DNA of 13,440 bases from an uncultured Alistipes sp. (GCA_958449275.1 CAUDHE010000066.1:1-13440); one strand, 5' to 3'. Shown: positions 1-7,409, numbered from the stretch's first letter. Notes: generated by a model not told the origin, from the sequence alone. A program made the numbers and translations.

Positions 1-3000
1 ACGGGACCAACAACGGCGCCACTACAGGTGCCGACGGCAGCTTCAAGATCTCGGCCCCCGCAAACGGTACGCTTACAGTGTCGTTCATCGGGTACGAGGA
101 GCAGAAGGTAGCCATTGCCGGCAAAACGGTAATCGACATTACGTTGGCCGATGACTACACCGCGATCGAACAGGTGGTCGTCCAGACCTTCGGTGAGATG
201 AAGAAAAAGGACCTTACGGGTTCTATCACGGCCGTGACCGCGAAGGATTTGCAGAAGATGACCGTATCGTCGGTAAGCCGCGCATTGGAGGGTGCAGCTC
301 CCGGTGTGCAGTCGTACAGCTCTTCGGGTCAGCCGGGCGGCGATGCCACGATCGTGATCCGCGGTCTGGGTTCTATCAACGGTACCACTTCGGCGTTGAT
401 AGTAGTCGACGGCGTGCCTTACTCGTCGGCGCTGTCGACCATCAACCCGCTGGATATCGAGTCGGTGGTCGTATCGAAGGATGCTGCGGCCAATGCTCTC
501 TACGGTTCGCGCGCCGCTAACGGCGTGGTATTCGTCACCACCAAGAAGGGTGCCCGCAACCAGAAGGCCAATATCACTTTCGAGGCCAAATGGGGATGGA
601 ATCAGCAGGGTATCAAGGAGCACGAGACCATGCAGAACCCGGGCGACTATTACGAATATGTTTACGGCGGTTTGTACAACTACTTCGCCGACGGCAATCC
701 TGGTGTACCTCAAGCTACTTTGGCCAATGCAGCTTATCGGAACATGTTCTCATTGATGGGCAACTACATGTCGTACGGTTTGCCCGAAAACGAGACTCTT
801 ATCGATTTCGAGACGGGCCGTCTGAATCCCAATGCCCGTCTGCTGTATGCCGACAATTACGACGATTATCTGTTCACCAAGCCCTTCCGTCAGGAGTATA
901 CCGTAAGTGTAAGCGGCGGTAACGAGAATATCGACTACTATGTTTCGGGTAACTTCTTGGAGGATCCTTCGTACGTCATCATGTCGTCTTTCAAGCGTTA
1001 TTCGGCCCGTGCCGCGGTGAATGCTCAGGTCAACAAGTGGATGAAGCTGGGTACCAACGTATCGTTCTCGCGCCGCGACATCGACAGTCCGAGCTATGAC
1101 GGAGCCAACACGGGTAACGTTTTCCTGTGGACGATGTGGCAGAACCCCACCGTGCCTTATTATGCGCGCGATCCGGAGGGTAACATCCGTCTGGACGAAA
1201 ACGGCAACAAGATGTACGAGGACGGTATGGGCAGCACACTGTCGCCTTTCGGTCCCACGCAGGATGTGTTCAACAGCATGAACGAGGCGCATCCCTACCA
1301 GTCGATGAGCCGCGATATCGCCAATTCGGTGCGCGACAACATCTACGCAAATGCCTATGTCGACATCAGGTTCCTGAAGGACTTCAAGTTTACGGCCAAC
1401 TTTACGCTCGACAACGTTTACCGTCACGACACCAATTACCAGAACAACGAGTACGGTTACGGTAAGCAGATCAACGGTTGGATACAGAAGTACAGCAACC
1501 ACGCTTTCCAGTACAATACTCAGCAGTTGCTCAACTATAACAAGAACGTGAACGACATTCACGCCATCGACGTGATGATCGGTCACGAGTTCAGCAAGAC
1601 CGACAACAACGCTATCGAGGCCTACAAGCAGAACGTATTCTACCCGGGCATTCCCGAGTTGGGCAACGCCATCACTCCCGACGACAACGGTTCGACATCG
1701 GGGCGCGAGATTACCGCTCTCGAGGGCTATTTCATACGAGCCAACTATACTTACGACGAGCGCTATACTTTTTCGGCATCGTACCGCTACGACGGATCGT
1801 CGCGCTTCAAGTACGATAAATGGGGCCATTTCTGGTCATTGGGAGCGGCATGGCGCATCGCTAACGAGAAGTTCATGGCAAATGCCCATTGGGTCGACGA
1901 TCTGCGCCTGCGAGCTACTTACGGCGCCTCGGGTAACTCGATGAGCGCGATATATCCCTACACCAATCTGTGGGAGATCAAGGATTCGAACGGCGAGCCT
2001 TCGCTGTCGCTGTCGGACATCGGTAATCCCAATCTGACCTGGGAGCGCAACGCTCAGTTCGATCTCGGTCTCGATTTCCGCTTGTGGGATCGCGTTTACG
2101 GTGCCTTGGATTTCTACAACCGCCGTACCCGCGATTTGATATGGAATCGTCCGACCCCTTCGTCGACGGGACTTTCGTCGCGTCTGGAGAACATCGGCGT
2201 CCTTCAGAATCAGGGTTTCGAATTCGATGTGACCGTCGATCTGGTCAAGACCCGAAACGTGTACTGGAATTTCGGCGTGAACGGCGCCATAGCCCGTCAG
2301 AAGTTGATCGACTATCCCTCGGAGTTGGGTAACCCCGCCATGGGCGGCGACTATGTGGCAGGCAACTATCTGCGCGGTAAGGGCAAGTCGTATTACAACC
2401 TCTACCTGTTCAAGTACGCCGGCGTGGATCCCGAGACGGGCGGCGAGCTGTTTTGGAAAAACGTGACCGACGATCAGGGCAACGTGGTAGGTCAAGAGAC
2501 CACGTCGGTATTCGCCGAGGCCGACCAGTTCGAGGCGGGCGACGCTCTGCCCGACATGACGGGCGGTTTCCGCACCTCGTTCCGTTGGAAAGGGCTCGAC
2601 GTGAATCTTCAGGCGGCGTTCCAGTTCGGCGGCCGTCAGTGGGACGGCAACTCTGCCAACCTCTACGATGCGGGCCGCGTGGGCTTCACCGTATCGGACG
2701 ATCTGGTCGGCAACACCTGGAGCGAGGAGAATACGAACGCCGAGTTCCCCCGACTGATGTTCAACGGCACGTGGAATTTCCCCGCATCGAACGTCGATGC
2801 CCTCTATCGCAAGGCCACTTACTTCAGCCTGAAGAACCTTAACGTGGGTTACACTCTGCCTCAGAAATGGATGAGCCGCATAGGCGTGCAGTCGCTGCGC
2901 ATATTCTTCAGCGCCGACAATCTCTGCTTCGTATCGGCGCACGACGGTTTCGATCCCCGTCGCGGATACGCATCGCAGAACGGATTCGGATTCCCGCAGG

Positions 3001-3038
3001 CAAAGACTTTCACTTTCGGCGTAACGCTTAATCTGTAA
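1..3038 (+). CDS. SusC/RagA-family TonB-dependent outer-membrane transporter (5' end outside window)
   Basis: This is the outer-membrane beta-barrel of a SusC/SusD nutrient-uptake pair, which imports oligosaccharides, peptides or other ligands using TonB energy. The reading frame is open from base 3, so the start lies upstream. About 1,011 residues are visible, and the signal peptide plus the beginning of the N-terminal domain are missing. Bases 3-170 encode the end of a carboxypeptidase-D regulatory-like domain (GADGSFKISAP, then VSFIGYEEQ). A TonB plug domain follows, with the SusC signatures VIRGLGSING (about 354-383), VVDGVP, and DIESVVVSKDAAANALYGSR with GVVFVTTKKG (453-551). The rest is barrel rich in alternating aromatic strands, ending in FTFGVTLNL, a typical terminal strand. 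The GTG at base 78 is an internal valine and not the start. The stop is 20 bp before the susD-like gene, so the two are co-transcribed. The substrate cannot be read from the sequence. Family assignment is certain. Confidence 0.97.
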   Translation, partial: GTNNGATTGADGSFKISAPANGTLTVSFIGYEEQKVAIAGKTVIDITLADDYTAIEQVVVQTFGEMKKKDLTGSITAVTAKDLQKMTVSSVSRALEGAAPGVQSYSSSGQPGGDATIVIRGLGSINGTTSALIVVDGVPYSSALSTINPLDIESVVVSKDAAANALYGSRAANGVVFVTTKKGARNQKANITFEAKWGWNQQGIKEHETMQNPGDYYEYVYGGLYNYFADGNPGVPQATLANAAYRNMFSLMGNYMSYGLPENETLIDFETGRLNPNARLLYADNYDDYLFTKPFRQEYTVSVSGGNENIDYYVSGNFLEDPSYVIMSSFKRYSARAAVNAQVNKWMKLGTNVSFSRRDIDSPSYDGANTGNVFLWTMWQNPTVPYYARDPEGNIRLDENGNKMYEDGMGSTLSPFGPTQDVFNSMNEAHPYQSMSRDIANSVRDNIYANAYVDIRFLKDFKFTANFTLDNVYRHDTNYQNNEYGYGKQINGWIQKYSNHAFQYNTQQLLNYNKNVNDIHAIDVMIGHEFSKTDNNAIEAYKQNVFYPGIPELGNAITPDDNGSTSGREITALEGYFIRANYTYDERYTFSASYRYDGSSRFKYDKWGHFWSLGAAWRIANEKFMANAHWVDDLRLRATYGASGNSMSAIYPYTNLWEIKDSNGEPSLSLSDIGNPNLTWERNAQFDLGLDFRLWDRVYGALDFYNRRTRDLIWNRPTPSSTGLSSRLENIGVLQNQGFEFDVTVDLVKTRNVYWNFGVNGAIARQKLIDYPSELGNPAMGGDYVAGNYLRGKGKSYYNLYLFKYAGVDPETGGELFWKNVTDDQGNVVGQETTSVFAEADQFEAGDALPDMTGGFRTSFRWKGLDVNLQAAFQFGGRQWDGNSANLYDAGRVGFTVSDDLVGNTWSEENTNAEFPRLMFNGTWNFPASNVDALYRKATYFSLKNLNVGYTLPQKWMSRIGVQSLRIFFSADNLCFVSAHDGFDPRRGYASQNGFGFPQAKTFTFGVTLNL

Positions 3039-3046
3039 TACAAAAA

Positions 3047-3051
3047 GGAGG
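3047..3051 (+). promoter_or_regulatory. Strong Shine-Dalgarno sequence for the susD-like gene
   Basis: GGAGG, within AAAAAGGAGG, ends 7 nt before the ATG at 3059. It is a textbook anti-SD match and fixes the start codon. Such matches are uncommon in Bacteroidota, where most genes use A-rich leaders, and none of the other complete genes in this window has a comparable one. Confidence 0.7.
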
Positions 3052-3058
3052 ATAATTT

Positions 3059-4519
3059 ATGAGAAAAAATATATTGTATATTGCAATAGCCGCCGTGCTG
3101 CTTTTCGGTTCTTGCGCGAGCGAGCTCGACACTGATCCCGCAGGAAACAAGGTGTCGGACGAACAGTTGCAGGAGTTGGTGAAGAAGGATCCCGACCTGG
3201 TGCTGTCGCCCATGTTGCTGGGTATGGTCGATTATCTGCATACGGGCAGCCGTAGGGCCGGCACCGACGACCGCGGTTTCATGGTATGGAATTTCGGTAT
3301 GGATCTTCAGGGCAACGACATGGTGCTTACCGCTCTCTCGAACTGGTTCGCCGACGAGTACATGTTCGAGAATCTGCGTCAGCAGACCGCGTCGCTCACC
3401 GCCGACCGTTGGTATTGCTATTACAAGATGGTGTATATGGCCAATCAGATCCTCGACCTCATCCCCGAGGATGCCGAGGGTACGGCTTTGGTTTACAAGG
3501 CTCAGGCCATGACGCACCGCGCGCTGGCATACTACTACCTGATGAACCTCTATCAGGACGACTACATGCACGGCGGACGCGACAAGGCGGGCGTACCTTA
3601 TTATACGAGTGCCAAAGAGGGTGCCAAAGGCCGCACGCCTTCGGCCGAGGTATTCGCCGACATTACCGCCGACTTGCAGGAGGCCGTTGCGATATTCGAT
3701 GCCGAAGGTTACGATCCCCACGAGTCGGTGACCGATATCGACGGCGACGTGGCCAATATGGTGCTGGCTCGCGCGGCTTTGGTTTCGGGTAACTACACCG
3801 TGGCCAAGAATGCTGCCGCGGCTGTCGTGGCAAGCGGGTATACGCTCATGAACGAGGAGGAGTACACCGCTTCGGGATTCCAGAGCGCAACGCTGCCCGA
3901 GACCATCTATGCTTATACTTGGGCTATGGCTACTTCGCTCGAGAACCGTTCGTTCGCTTCGTGGATATCGCGCACCGCTATCGACAATGCCAGCAACAAG
4001 GGGATTTACGTGGCCATCGACAACCGTCTTTACGATCGGATCCCCGCGACCGACTATCGCAAGAAGAATTTCATGGCTGCGGCCGATGACAAATATCCCG
4101 CTTATGTGAACACCAAGTTCGACACTCCGACCTATCGCACCGACGAGATCTACATGCGTCTGTCGGAAGCCTATCTTCTCAAGGCCGAGGCCGAAGCCCG
4201 CGGCGGTGACGATGCGGCAGCGCAGCAGACTCTGTTCGAGCTGGTTTCGAAGCGCGACGGCGCATACGCCAAATCGACCCTGACGGGCGATGCCCTGCTC
4301 GACGAGATATTCCTCCAGAGCCGTATCGAACTGTGGGGCGAGGGTCACGAGTTCTTCACCAACAAGCGTTTTAATGTCGGTGTCGATCGTTCGTCGTCGG
4401 CCAACCACCAGCACAAGGCGGTGAAGCCTGCGGGCAAGGAGTTCACATACCAGATTCCGCTTTCGATCGAGATCAATTCGAATCCTTATATTTCGAACAG
4501 CGATCAAAATCCTCTGTAA
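3059..4519 (+). CDS. SusD/RagB-family surface lipoprotein
   Basis: This is the substrate-capturing lipoprotein partner that caps the SusC barrel on the cell surface. Its 486 residues are within the usual SusD range. The N-terminus is a lipoprotein signal peptide with a hydrophobic core and lipobox FGSC, giving lipidation at Cys19. The mature start CASELDTD has acidic residues close behind the cysteine, as in Bacteroidota lipoproteins sent to the outer face. The helical C-terminal part has the family pattern: RLSEAYLLKAEAEARGG near residues 366-382, then LLDEIFLQSRIELWGEGHEF and NKRFN. The end IPLSIEINSNPYI resembles the IPxxEIxxNP motif closing most SusD proteins. The start is fixed by a strong SD sequence. 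The gene follows the susC-like gene by 20 bp and is the last of the operon, because a stem-loop follows and the next gene is convergent. The ligand is unknown. No glycosidase, sulfatase or anti-sigma regulator is visible beside the pair. Confidence 0.95.
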   Translation: MRKNILYIAIAAVLLFGSCASELDTDPAGNKVSDEQLQELVKKDPDLVLSPMLLGMVDYLHTGSRRAGTDDRGFMVWNFGMDLQGNDMVLTALSNWFADEYMFENLRQQTASLTADRWYCYYKMVYMANQILDLIPEDAEGTALVYKAQAMTHRALAYYYLMNLYQDDYMHGGRDKAGVPYYTSAKEGAKGRTPSAEVFADITADLQEAVAIFDAEGYDPHESVTDIDGDVANMVLARAALVSGNYTVAKNAAAAVVASGYTLMNEEEYTASGFQSATLPETIYAYTWAMATSLENRSFASWISRTAIDNASNKGIYVAIDNRLYDRIPATDYRKKNFMAAADDKYPAYVNTKFDTPTYRTDEIYMRLSEAYLLKAEAEARGGDDAAAQQTLFELVSKRDGAYAKSTLTGDALLDEIFLQSRIELWGEGHEFFTNKRFNVGVDRSSSANHQHKAVKPAGKEFTYQIPLSIEINSNPYISNSDQNPL

Positions 4520-4542
4520 TCGCCGATCGGATGATATTTTTA

Positions 4543-4571
4543 ACGGGGCGCCCGAATTTCGGACGCCCCGT
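4543..4571. terminator. Stem-loop between convergent susD-like and sugar-kinase genes
   Basis: A 14-bp inverted repeat with one mismatch surrounds a single central base: ACGGGGCGCCCGAA pairs with TTCGGACGCCCCGT. It starts 23 bp after the susD stop and ends 31 bp before the kinase stop. Both flanks have only short T or A runs (TTT after it on the + strand, TATTTTTA before it), so it is a bidirectional terminator candidate with weak U-tracts. Confidence 0.7.
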
Positions 4572-4602
4572 TTCGTGTGTGCGGTTGCATGCCGCCGTAC
4601 CG

Positions 4603-5484
4603 TTATCTTATCATGTTCTTTATCCGATCGGGGAGCAGCGGCATGGCGCCGTTCTGCGTGCAGACGTAAGCCGAAGTCTCCACCGCCACGGCATGCGCCC
4701 GAGCGATGGAGCAGCCGGCGAGCAGCGCGGCGCAGAATCCCGCGGTGAACGAGTCTCCCGCTCCGACCGTGTCGGCCACCTCCACCTTGGGAGTGGTGAG
4801 GATCGAGACTTCGTCGCCGAAATATACTCGGCTGCCCGAGGCTCCGCACGTGAGTATTACGGCGCGGAGCGAATAATCTTCTTTCAGTCGGCGGCATACG
4901 TTTTCCATGTCGGAGTCGAGGCCGAACAGATCGGCGACGACCTGCGTCTCCTCGTCGTTGATCTTCAGTATGTCGCACTCGGCGAGCGACGATTCGGCGA
5001 TCTCTTTGTCATAGTAGTGACAGCGCAGATTGATGTCGAATATCTTCAGTGCGTCGGCGGGCATGGTGCCGATGAACCGTTTTATGCTTTCGCGCGATAC
5101 GGGGCTGCGTTGCGCAAGCGATCCGAAGCAGATGCACGCGGTGTCGCGGGCTATCGCCTCTGTTCGTTCGGAGAACGGGATGTAATCCCACGCCACGTCC
5201 TCGTTTATGACGTATCGGGGGATTCCTGCGGCATCCAAAGCGACGTCGACGGTCCCTGTGGGGCGGTCGACCTCGGGGAGCAGGAAGTTCATTCCCCGGC
5301 TTTCGAGCGTGTCGCACAGCTCGCGGCCGTAGTCGTCGCGACCTACGGCGCTCACGGCTATGGCGTCGTATCCGAATTGCGACATGTGGTATGCGAAGTT
5401 GGCGGGTGCGCCGCCGAGTTTTTTTCCGTCGGGCAGCACGTCCCACAACGCTTCGCCCATTCCGACGATGTACGATCTTTTCAT
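4603..5484 (-). CDS. PfkB/ribokinase-family sugar kinase, fructokinase-like
   Basis: This is a cytosolic ATP-dependent carbohydrate kinase of 293 aa, normal for fructokinases and ribokinases. The N-terminal PfkB signature region is GGAPANFAYH (residues 24-33) with AVGRDDYG following (47-53). The middle has FDINLR (149-154), matching the DxNxR motif common in fructokinases. The C-terminal signature is DTVGAGDSFTAGF (238-250), whose Asp244 is the expected catalytic base and whose GAGD forms the anion hole. The ATG at 5482-5484 is the first start compatible with the family N-terminus (SYIVGMGEALWD). The gene is alone on its strand up to the hairpin at 5570-5605 and has a candidate promoter at 5531-5538. 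It converges with the SusC/SusD pair, so it may or may not serve the same sugar. Fructokinase is the best guess. Other PfkB substrates such as ribose, nucleosides or 2-keto-3-deoxygluconate are not excluded. Confidence 0.88.
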   Translation of the reverse strand: MKRSYIVGMGEALWDVLPDGKKLGGAPANFAYHMSQFGYDAIAVSAVGRDDYGRELCDTLESRGMNFLLPEVDRPTGTVDVALDAAGIPRYVINEDVAWDYIPFSERTEAIARDTACICFGSLAQRSPVSRESIKRFIGTMPADALKIFDINLRCHYYDKEIAESSLAECDILKINDEETQVVADLFGLDSDMENVCRRLKEDYSLRAVILTCGASGSRVYFGDEVSILTTPKVEVADTVGAGDSFTAGFCAALLAGCSIARAHAVAVETSAYVCTQNGAMPLLPDRIKNMIR

Positions 5485-5505
5485 TACAGGTTGGGTTTAA
5501 GGTAG

Positions 5506-5562
5506 GGTCGGTTCGTTCCGACCGCTTTCGCAAAGATAATGTTTTTTGCGGTCGGACGAACG
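5506..5562. repeat. Inverted repeats around the kinase promoter
   Basis: GGTCGG (5506-5511) and CCGACC (5518-5523) form a 6-bp stem with a 6-nt loop, which would lie at or just after the predicted transcription start. The same right arm in longer form, TTCGTTCCGACCGC (5512-5525), also matches GCGGTCGGACGAA (5548-5560) as an imperfect inverted repeat with a one-base insertion. The -7 box lies in the gap. It could be an operator, alternative leader hairpins, or chance in GC-rich DNA. Confidence 0.4.
5531..5538 (-). promoter_or_regulatory. Candidate -7 box of the sugar-kinase promoter
   Basis: Read on the - strand this is TATCTTTG, a full match to the Bacteroidota -7 consensus TAnnTTTG, lying 47 bp before the kinase ATG. 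A -33 element is only weakly matched (TTTTCG around 5561-5566, about 23 bp upstream). The box sits between the arms of an imperfect inverted repeat (5512-5525 and 5548-5560). Confidence 0.5.
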
Positions 5563-5569
5563 AAAATTA

Positions 5570-5605
5570 TCCCGCAATCGGACTTTCCTGCATCCGATTG
5601 CGGGA
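5570..5605 (-). terminator. Perfect 13-bp hairpin, likely terminator for the DsbA-like gene
   Basis: TCCCGCAATCGGA (5570-5582) and TCCGATTGCGGGA (5593-5605) are perfectly complementary, with a 10-nt loop. On the - strand the stem is followed by ATAATTTTCG, a modest T-rich tract, whereas the + strand continues with a G-rich sequence. This favours termination of leftward transcription from the gene ending at 5711, just before the kinase promoter. Confidence 0.6.
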
Positions 5606-5609
5606 GGTG

Positions 5610-5712
5610 GGGCGGCTCGCAGAGTCGCGCGGGCCGCAGCATCGCCCCGCGGAGGCCCGTTGCTTACTGACGTTCGCAGGCGGTCTCCGTAGGCTGCCGC
5701 CCGAATTATATT
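5610..5712. repeat. GC-rich structured intergenic repeat, copy R1
   Basis: This element shares three blocks, in the same order and orientation, with R2 at 10050-10146: GCGGCTC...GAG..CGCGCGG (5612-5632), an exact 14-mer CCCGCGGAGGCCCG (5646-5659), and CTCCG..AG..CTGC.GCCCGAA (5685-5705, 18 of 21 identical). R1 has a longer spacer between the second and third blocks. GGGCGG (5610-5615) can pair with CCGCCC (5697-5702) to close the element. It lies directly after the stop codon of the DsbA-like gene. No open frame or known RNA family is recognised. Confidence 0.6.
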
Positions 5713-6694
5713 ACGCTTCGGTCGTCACGGGCGATGTCTTCTTTTTAGTCTCTTTGCTTTTGCCGTTCTCGGTTTTCGCTTCGGTTTTCGTCGGGCGTTT
5801 TTTCACCGTCGGCGTGTTCTGCGACCGCTCTTTTCGTGTCGTTTTGAGTGCCGTCAGACGTCGTCCGTCGCCTATCTGTTCGACTGCTATGCGCTTGTCG
5901 GCCGTCAGTTGATTGATGATAAGGTCGGTCTGATCGCGGTCGAGTCCGAATGCCGTCTCGATCTCCACGGGATATACGGTCGAATAGCGTTTTATGAAAT
6001 CGGCTACGTTGGCTTGCGACGGGCCGACTTTGCGGGGCTTGATCTTTCCGTCCGACAAGCGTCGTATGATGGTGTGAAACGTGCCGAGATTCTGATATCC
6101 GCCGAGTATGATGCTTGTCTGCTCGCTCTTTATGAGGTACGACGGAAATCCCGTGATGCCGTTGCGGCGGCATTTGGTGCGATCCTGCATGAAGTCGGCC
6201 TGCGCGTTGCCGTGGGTGTATTCGTCTACGAACTCGGCGACGTCGAGTCCCGTCTCGGCTGCCAGTTCTATCAGTACGTCGATCCGCGCCGTGGGACGCG
6301 CCTCGGCGAACGCGGCTTCGCGTATGCGGCGCAGGAATCGTTTCGCGGCGACGGGATCCTGCCTTTTGGCGGCTTCGTAAGCTATGTTCTGCGGGAAGCT
6401 CGACGGTTGCTCGCGACTGAACAGATTTACGCATTCGGCGCTTACGGGCATGCCGTGGCGGGACGACGCGGCGATTCTGTTGCGGTGCAGACGTTCGTTG
6501 GCGCGTTCTACGACATCGTCCGCCGATGCCAGATCGTCGAACAGAGTGGTTATGTCCTCCACGAGTCCGCCCATGACGAATTCCGTGTCGATTTTGTCGC
6601 CGTACAGATAATCTATGGCCCGCATTACGGGTTCGTTGCCCCAGCACCATATACATAAGGGGTCGGTGAATTGATAAACGGTGATTTTATTCAT
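5711..6694 (-). CDS. Cytoplasmic DsbA/SpxH-like thioredoxin-fold protein with winged-helix-like C-terminal extension
   Basis: The protein has 327 aa. Residues 1 to about 215 are a DsbA-superfamily fold. The start ITVYQFTDPLCIWCWGNEPV carries a CxxC redox motif, CIWC at residues 14-17, and GITGFPSYLI (179-188) is the cis-proline loop with Pro184. The N-terminal pattern FTDPLCxxCWxxEP resembles YjbH/SpxH, the Firmicute ClpXP adaptor, and FrnE-type oxidoreductases. There is no signal peptide, so it acts in the cytosol rather than as a periplasmic disulfide-former. Residues about 224-285 (VADFIKRYSTVYPVEIETAFGL..., ending in a GDGRRLTAL turn) look like a small winged helix. Residues 286-327 form a Lys/Thr/Glu-rich, probably disordered tail. 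Both additions are unusual for the family. The gene is transcribed alone, toward the hairpin at 5570-5605. Whether it is a reductase, an isomerase or a proteolysis adaptor cannot be decided. Confidence 0.82.
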   Translation of the reverse strand: MNKITVYQFTDPLCIWCWGNEPVMRAIDYLYGDKIDTEFVMGGLVEDITTLFDDLASADDVVERANERLHRNRIAASSRHGMPVSAECVNLFSREQPSSFPQNIAYEAAKRQDPVAAKRFLRRIREAAFAEARPTARIDVLIELAAETGLDVAEFVDEYTHGNAQADFMQDRTKCRRNGITGFPSYLIKSEQTSIILGGYQNLGTFHTIIRRLSDGKIKPRKVGPSQANVADFIKRYSTVYPVEIETAFGLDRDQTDLIINQLTADKRIAVEQIGDGRRLTALKTTRKERSQNTPTVKKRPTKTEAKTENGKSKETKKKTSPVTTEA

Positions 6695-6750
6695 GTCGTT
6701 AAGTTCTTTGTACTGTGTCGGGGAGCAAAAAACAAGCCAACGGAGGGTGC

Positions 6751-6795
6751 GCGGGCAGGCGGTTCCGATGTCGCCGCGGCGAAATCGCCTGCCGC
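6751..6795. repeat. Nested inverted repeats between divergent genes
   Basis: GGCAGGCG (6754-6761) pairs with CGCCTGCC (6786-6793), and the outer bases extend it to GCGGGCAGGCG / CGCCTGCCGC with one bulge. Inside lies the perfect 12-bp palindrome TCGCCGCGGCGA (6771-6782). The block sits just upstream of the candidate promoter of the rightward operon and 57 bp before the start of the leftward DsbA-like gene. It could be an operator for a dimeric regulator. Confidence 0.5.
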
Positions 6796-6796
6796 T

Positions 6797-6828
6797 TTTC
6801 GTCGTTTAAGTAAAAAGTTGTAATTTTA
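6797..6828 (+). promoter_or_regulatory. Candidate promoter of the DUF2148-luxS-pfs-zip operon
   Basis: TTTC at 6797-6800 (a near match to TTTG) is followed after 20 nt by TAATTTTA (6821-6828), which matches seven of eight positions of TAnnTTTG. The predicted start would be about 15 nt before the chosen ATG at 6852, giving a very short leader. Confidence 0.4.
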
Positions 6829-6851
6829 ACCCCGAGAAAAACATCGTGATT

Positions 6852-7409
6852 ATGATTTATAACGAACGCGACATACGCAATCGCACGGTGCGGGCTTTGG
6901 CCGAAGCCGTGATGACGGCCGCCCGCACGGCCCCCAAAGCCAAGGGCCGCGATCTGGTCGAGGCGGCTTTGATTACCGAGGATGATTTACGGCGTTTGGC
7001 CGAGACTATGAGGGAGTTGAGCGCCGAATCGGGAATGAAGTTCCTGCTGCGCGACGCCGACAATGTGCTTCAGGCCGAAGCGGTATTGGCCATAGGCATC
7101 CGCGAGGCGGGATCGGTATGCGGTTTGAACTGTTCCTATTGCGGTTATCCGACGTGCGAGGCCAAGCCGGCGAATGTTCCGTGCGCCATGAACGGCGTCG
7201 ATGTGGGCATAGCCGTAGGGTCGGCGTGCGCTCAGGCGGCCGATCTGCGTCTCGATTCGAGAGTGATGTTCTCGGCGGGATGGGCGGCGAAACGAATGAA
7301 CGTTCTCGACGGAGCCGATCTGGTGTTCGGCATTCCGCTCGGCGCGGCTTCGAAAAATCCGTTCTTCGACCGCAAGTCGCCCGACAAGAAGGCGGAGTCG
7401 GCAAAGTGA
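6852..7409 (+). CDS. DUF2148 ferredoxin-domain protein
   Basis: This is a 185-aa protein of the DUF2148 family (Pfam PF09918), a conserved group without an established function, found in anaerobic bacteria and archaea. The N-terminal third is helical, opening YNERDIRN. The centre has a cysteine cluster: C90-x3-C94-x2-C97-x4-C102-x8-C111 (GSVCGLNCSYCGYPTC), with C126 further on. The spacing suits an iron-sulfur cluster, hence the 'ferredoxin domain' label. The C-terminus has the family's GIPLGAASKNPFF motif. I chose the ATG at 6852, because the GTG two codons upstream (6846) adds only VI and lies closer to the putative promoter. There is no signal peptide, so it is cytosolic. It is the first gene of the rightward run, 63 bp before luxS, with no promoter or terminator visible between them. 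An electron-transfer or redox-sensing role is possible; no reaction is known. Confidence 0.85.
   Translation: MIYNERDIRNRTVRALAEAVMTAARTAPKAKGRDLVEAALITEDDLRRLAETMRELSAESGMKFLLRDADNVLQAEAVLAIGIREAGSVCGLNCSYCGYPTCEAKPANVPCAMNGVDVGIAVGSACAQAADLRLDSRVMFSAGWAAKRMNVLDGADLVFGIPLGAASKNPFFDRKSPDKKAESAK

Noticed and set aside
750..2942. Two long - strand open frames (750-1829 and 1836-2942) opposite susC.
   Set aside because: Both are mirror images of the susC codon pattern, rich in Val/Arg/His, without recognisable motifs or start contexts.
2861..4978. A 705-codon open frame on the - strand opposite susD and the end of susC.
   Set aside because: Its sequence is Arg/Gly/His-rich and lacks any domain. 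It is antisense to two well-conserved genes, and long shadow frames are expected in GC-rich coding DNA.
4531..5505. A 324-codon + strand open frame opposite the sugar kinase.
   Set aside because: The - strand frame has both PfkB signatures, and this one has no motif.
5606..5710. R1 as a tRNA, riboswitch or known structured RNA.
   Set aside because: No cloverleaf, conserved riboswitch core or 3' CCA-type end could be recognised. Only generic GC-rich pairing is seen.
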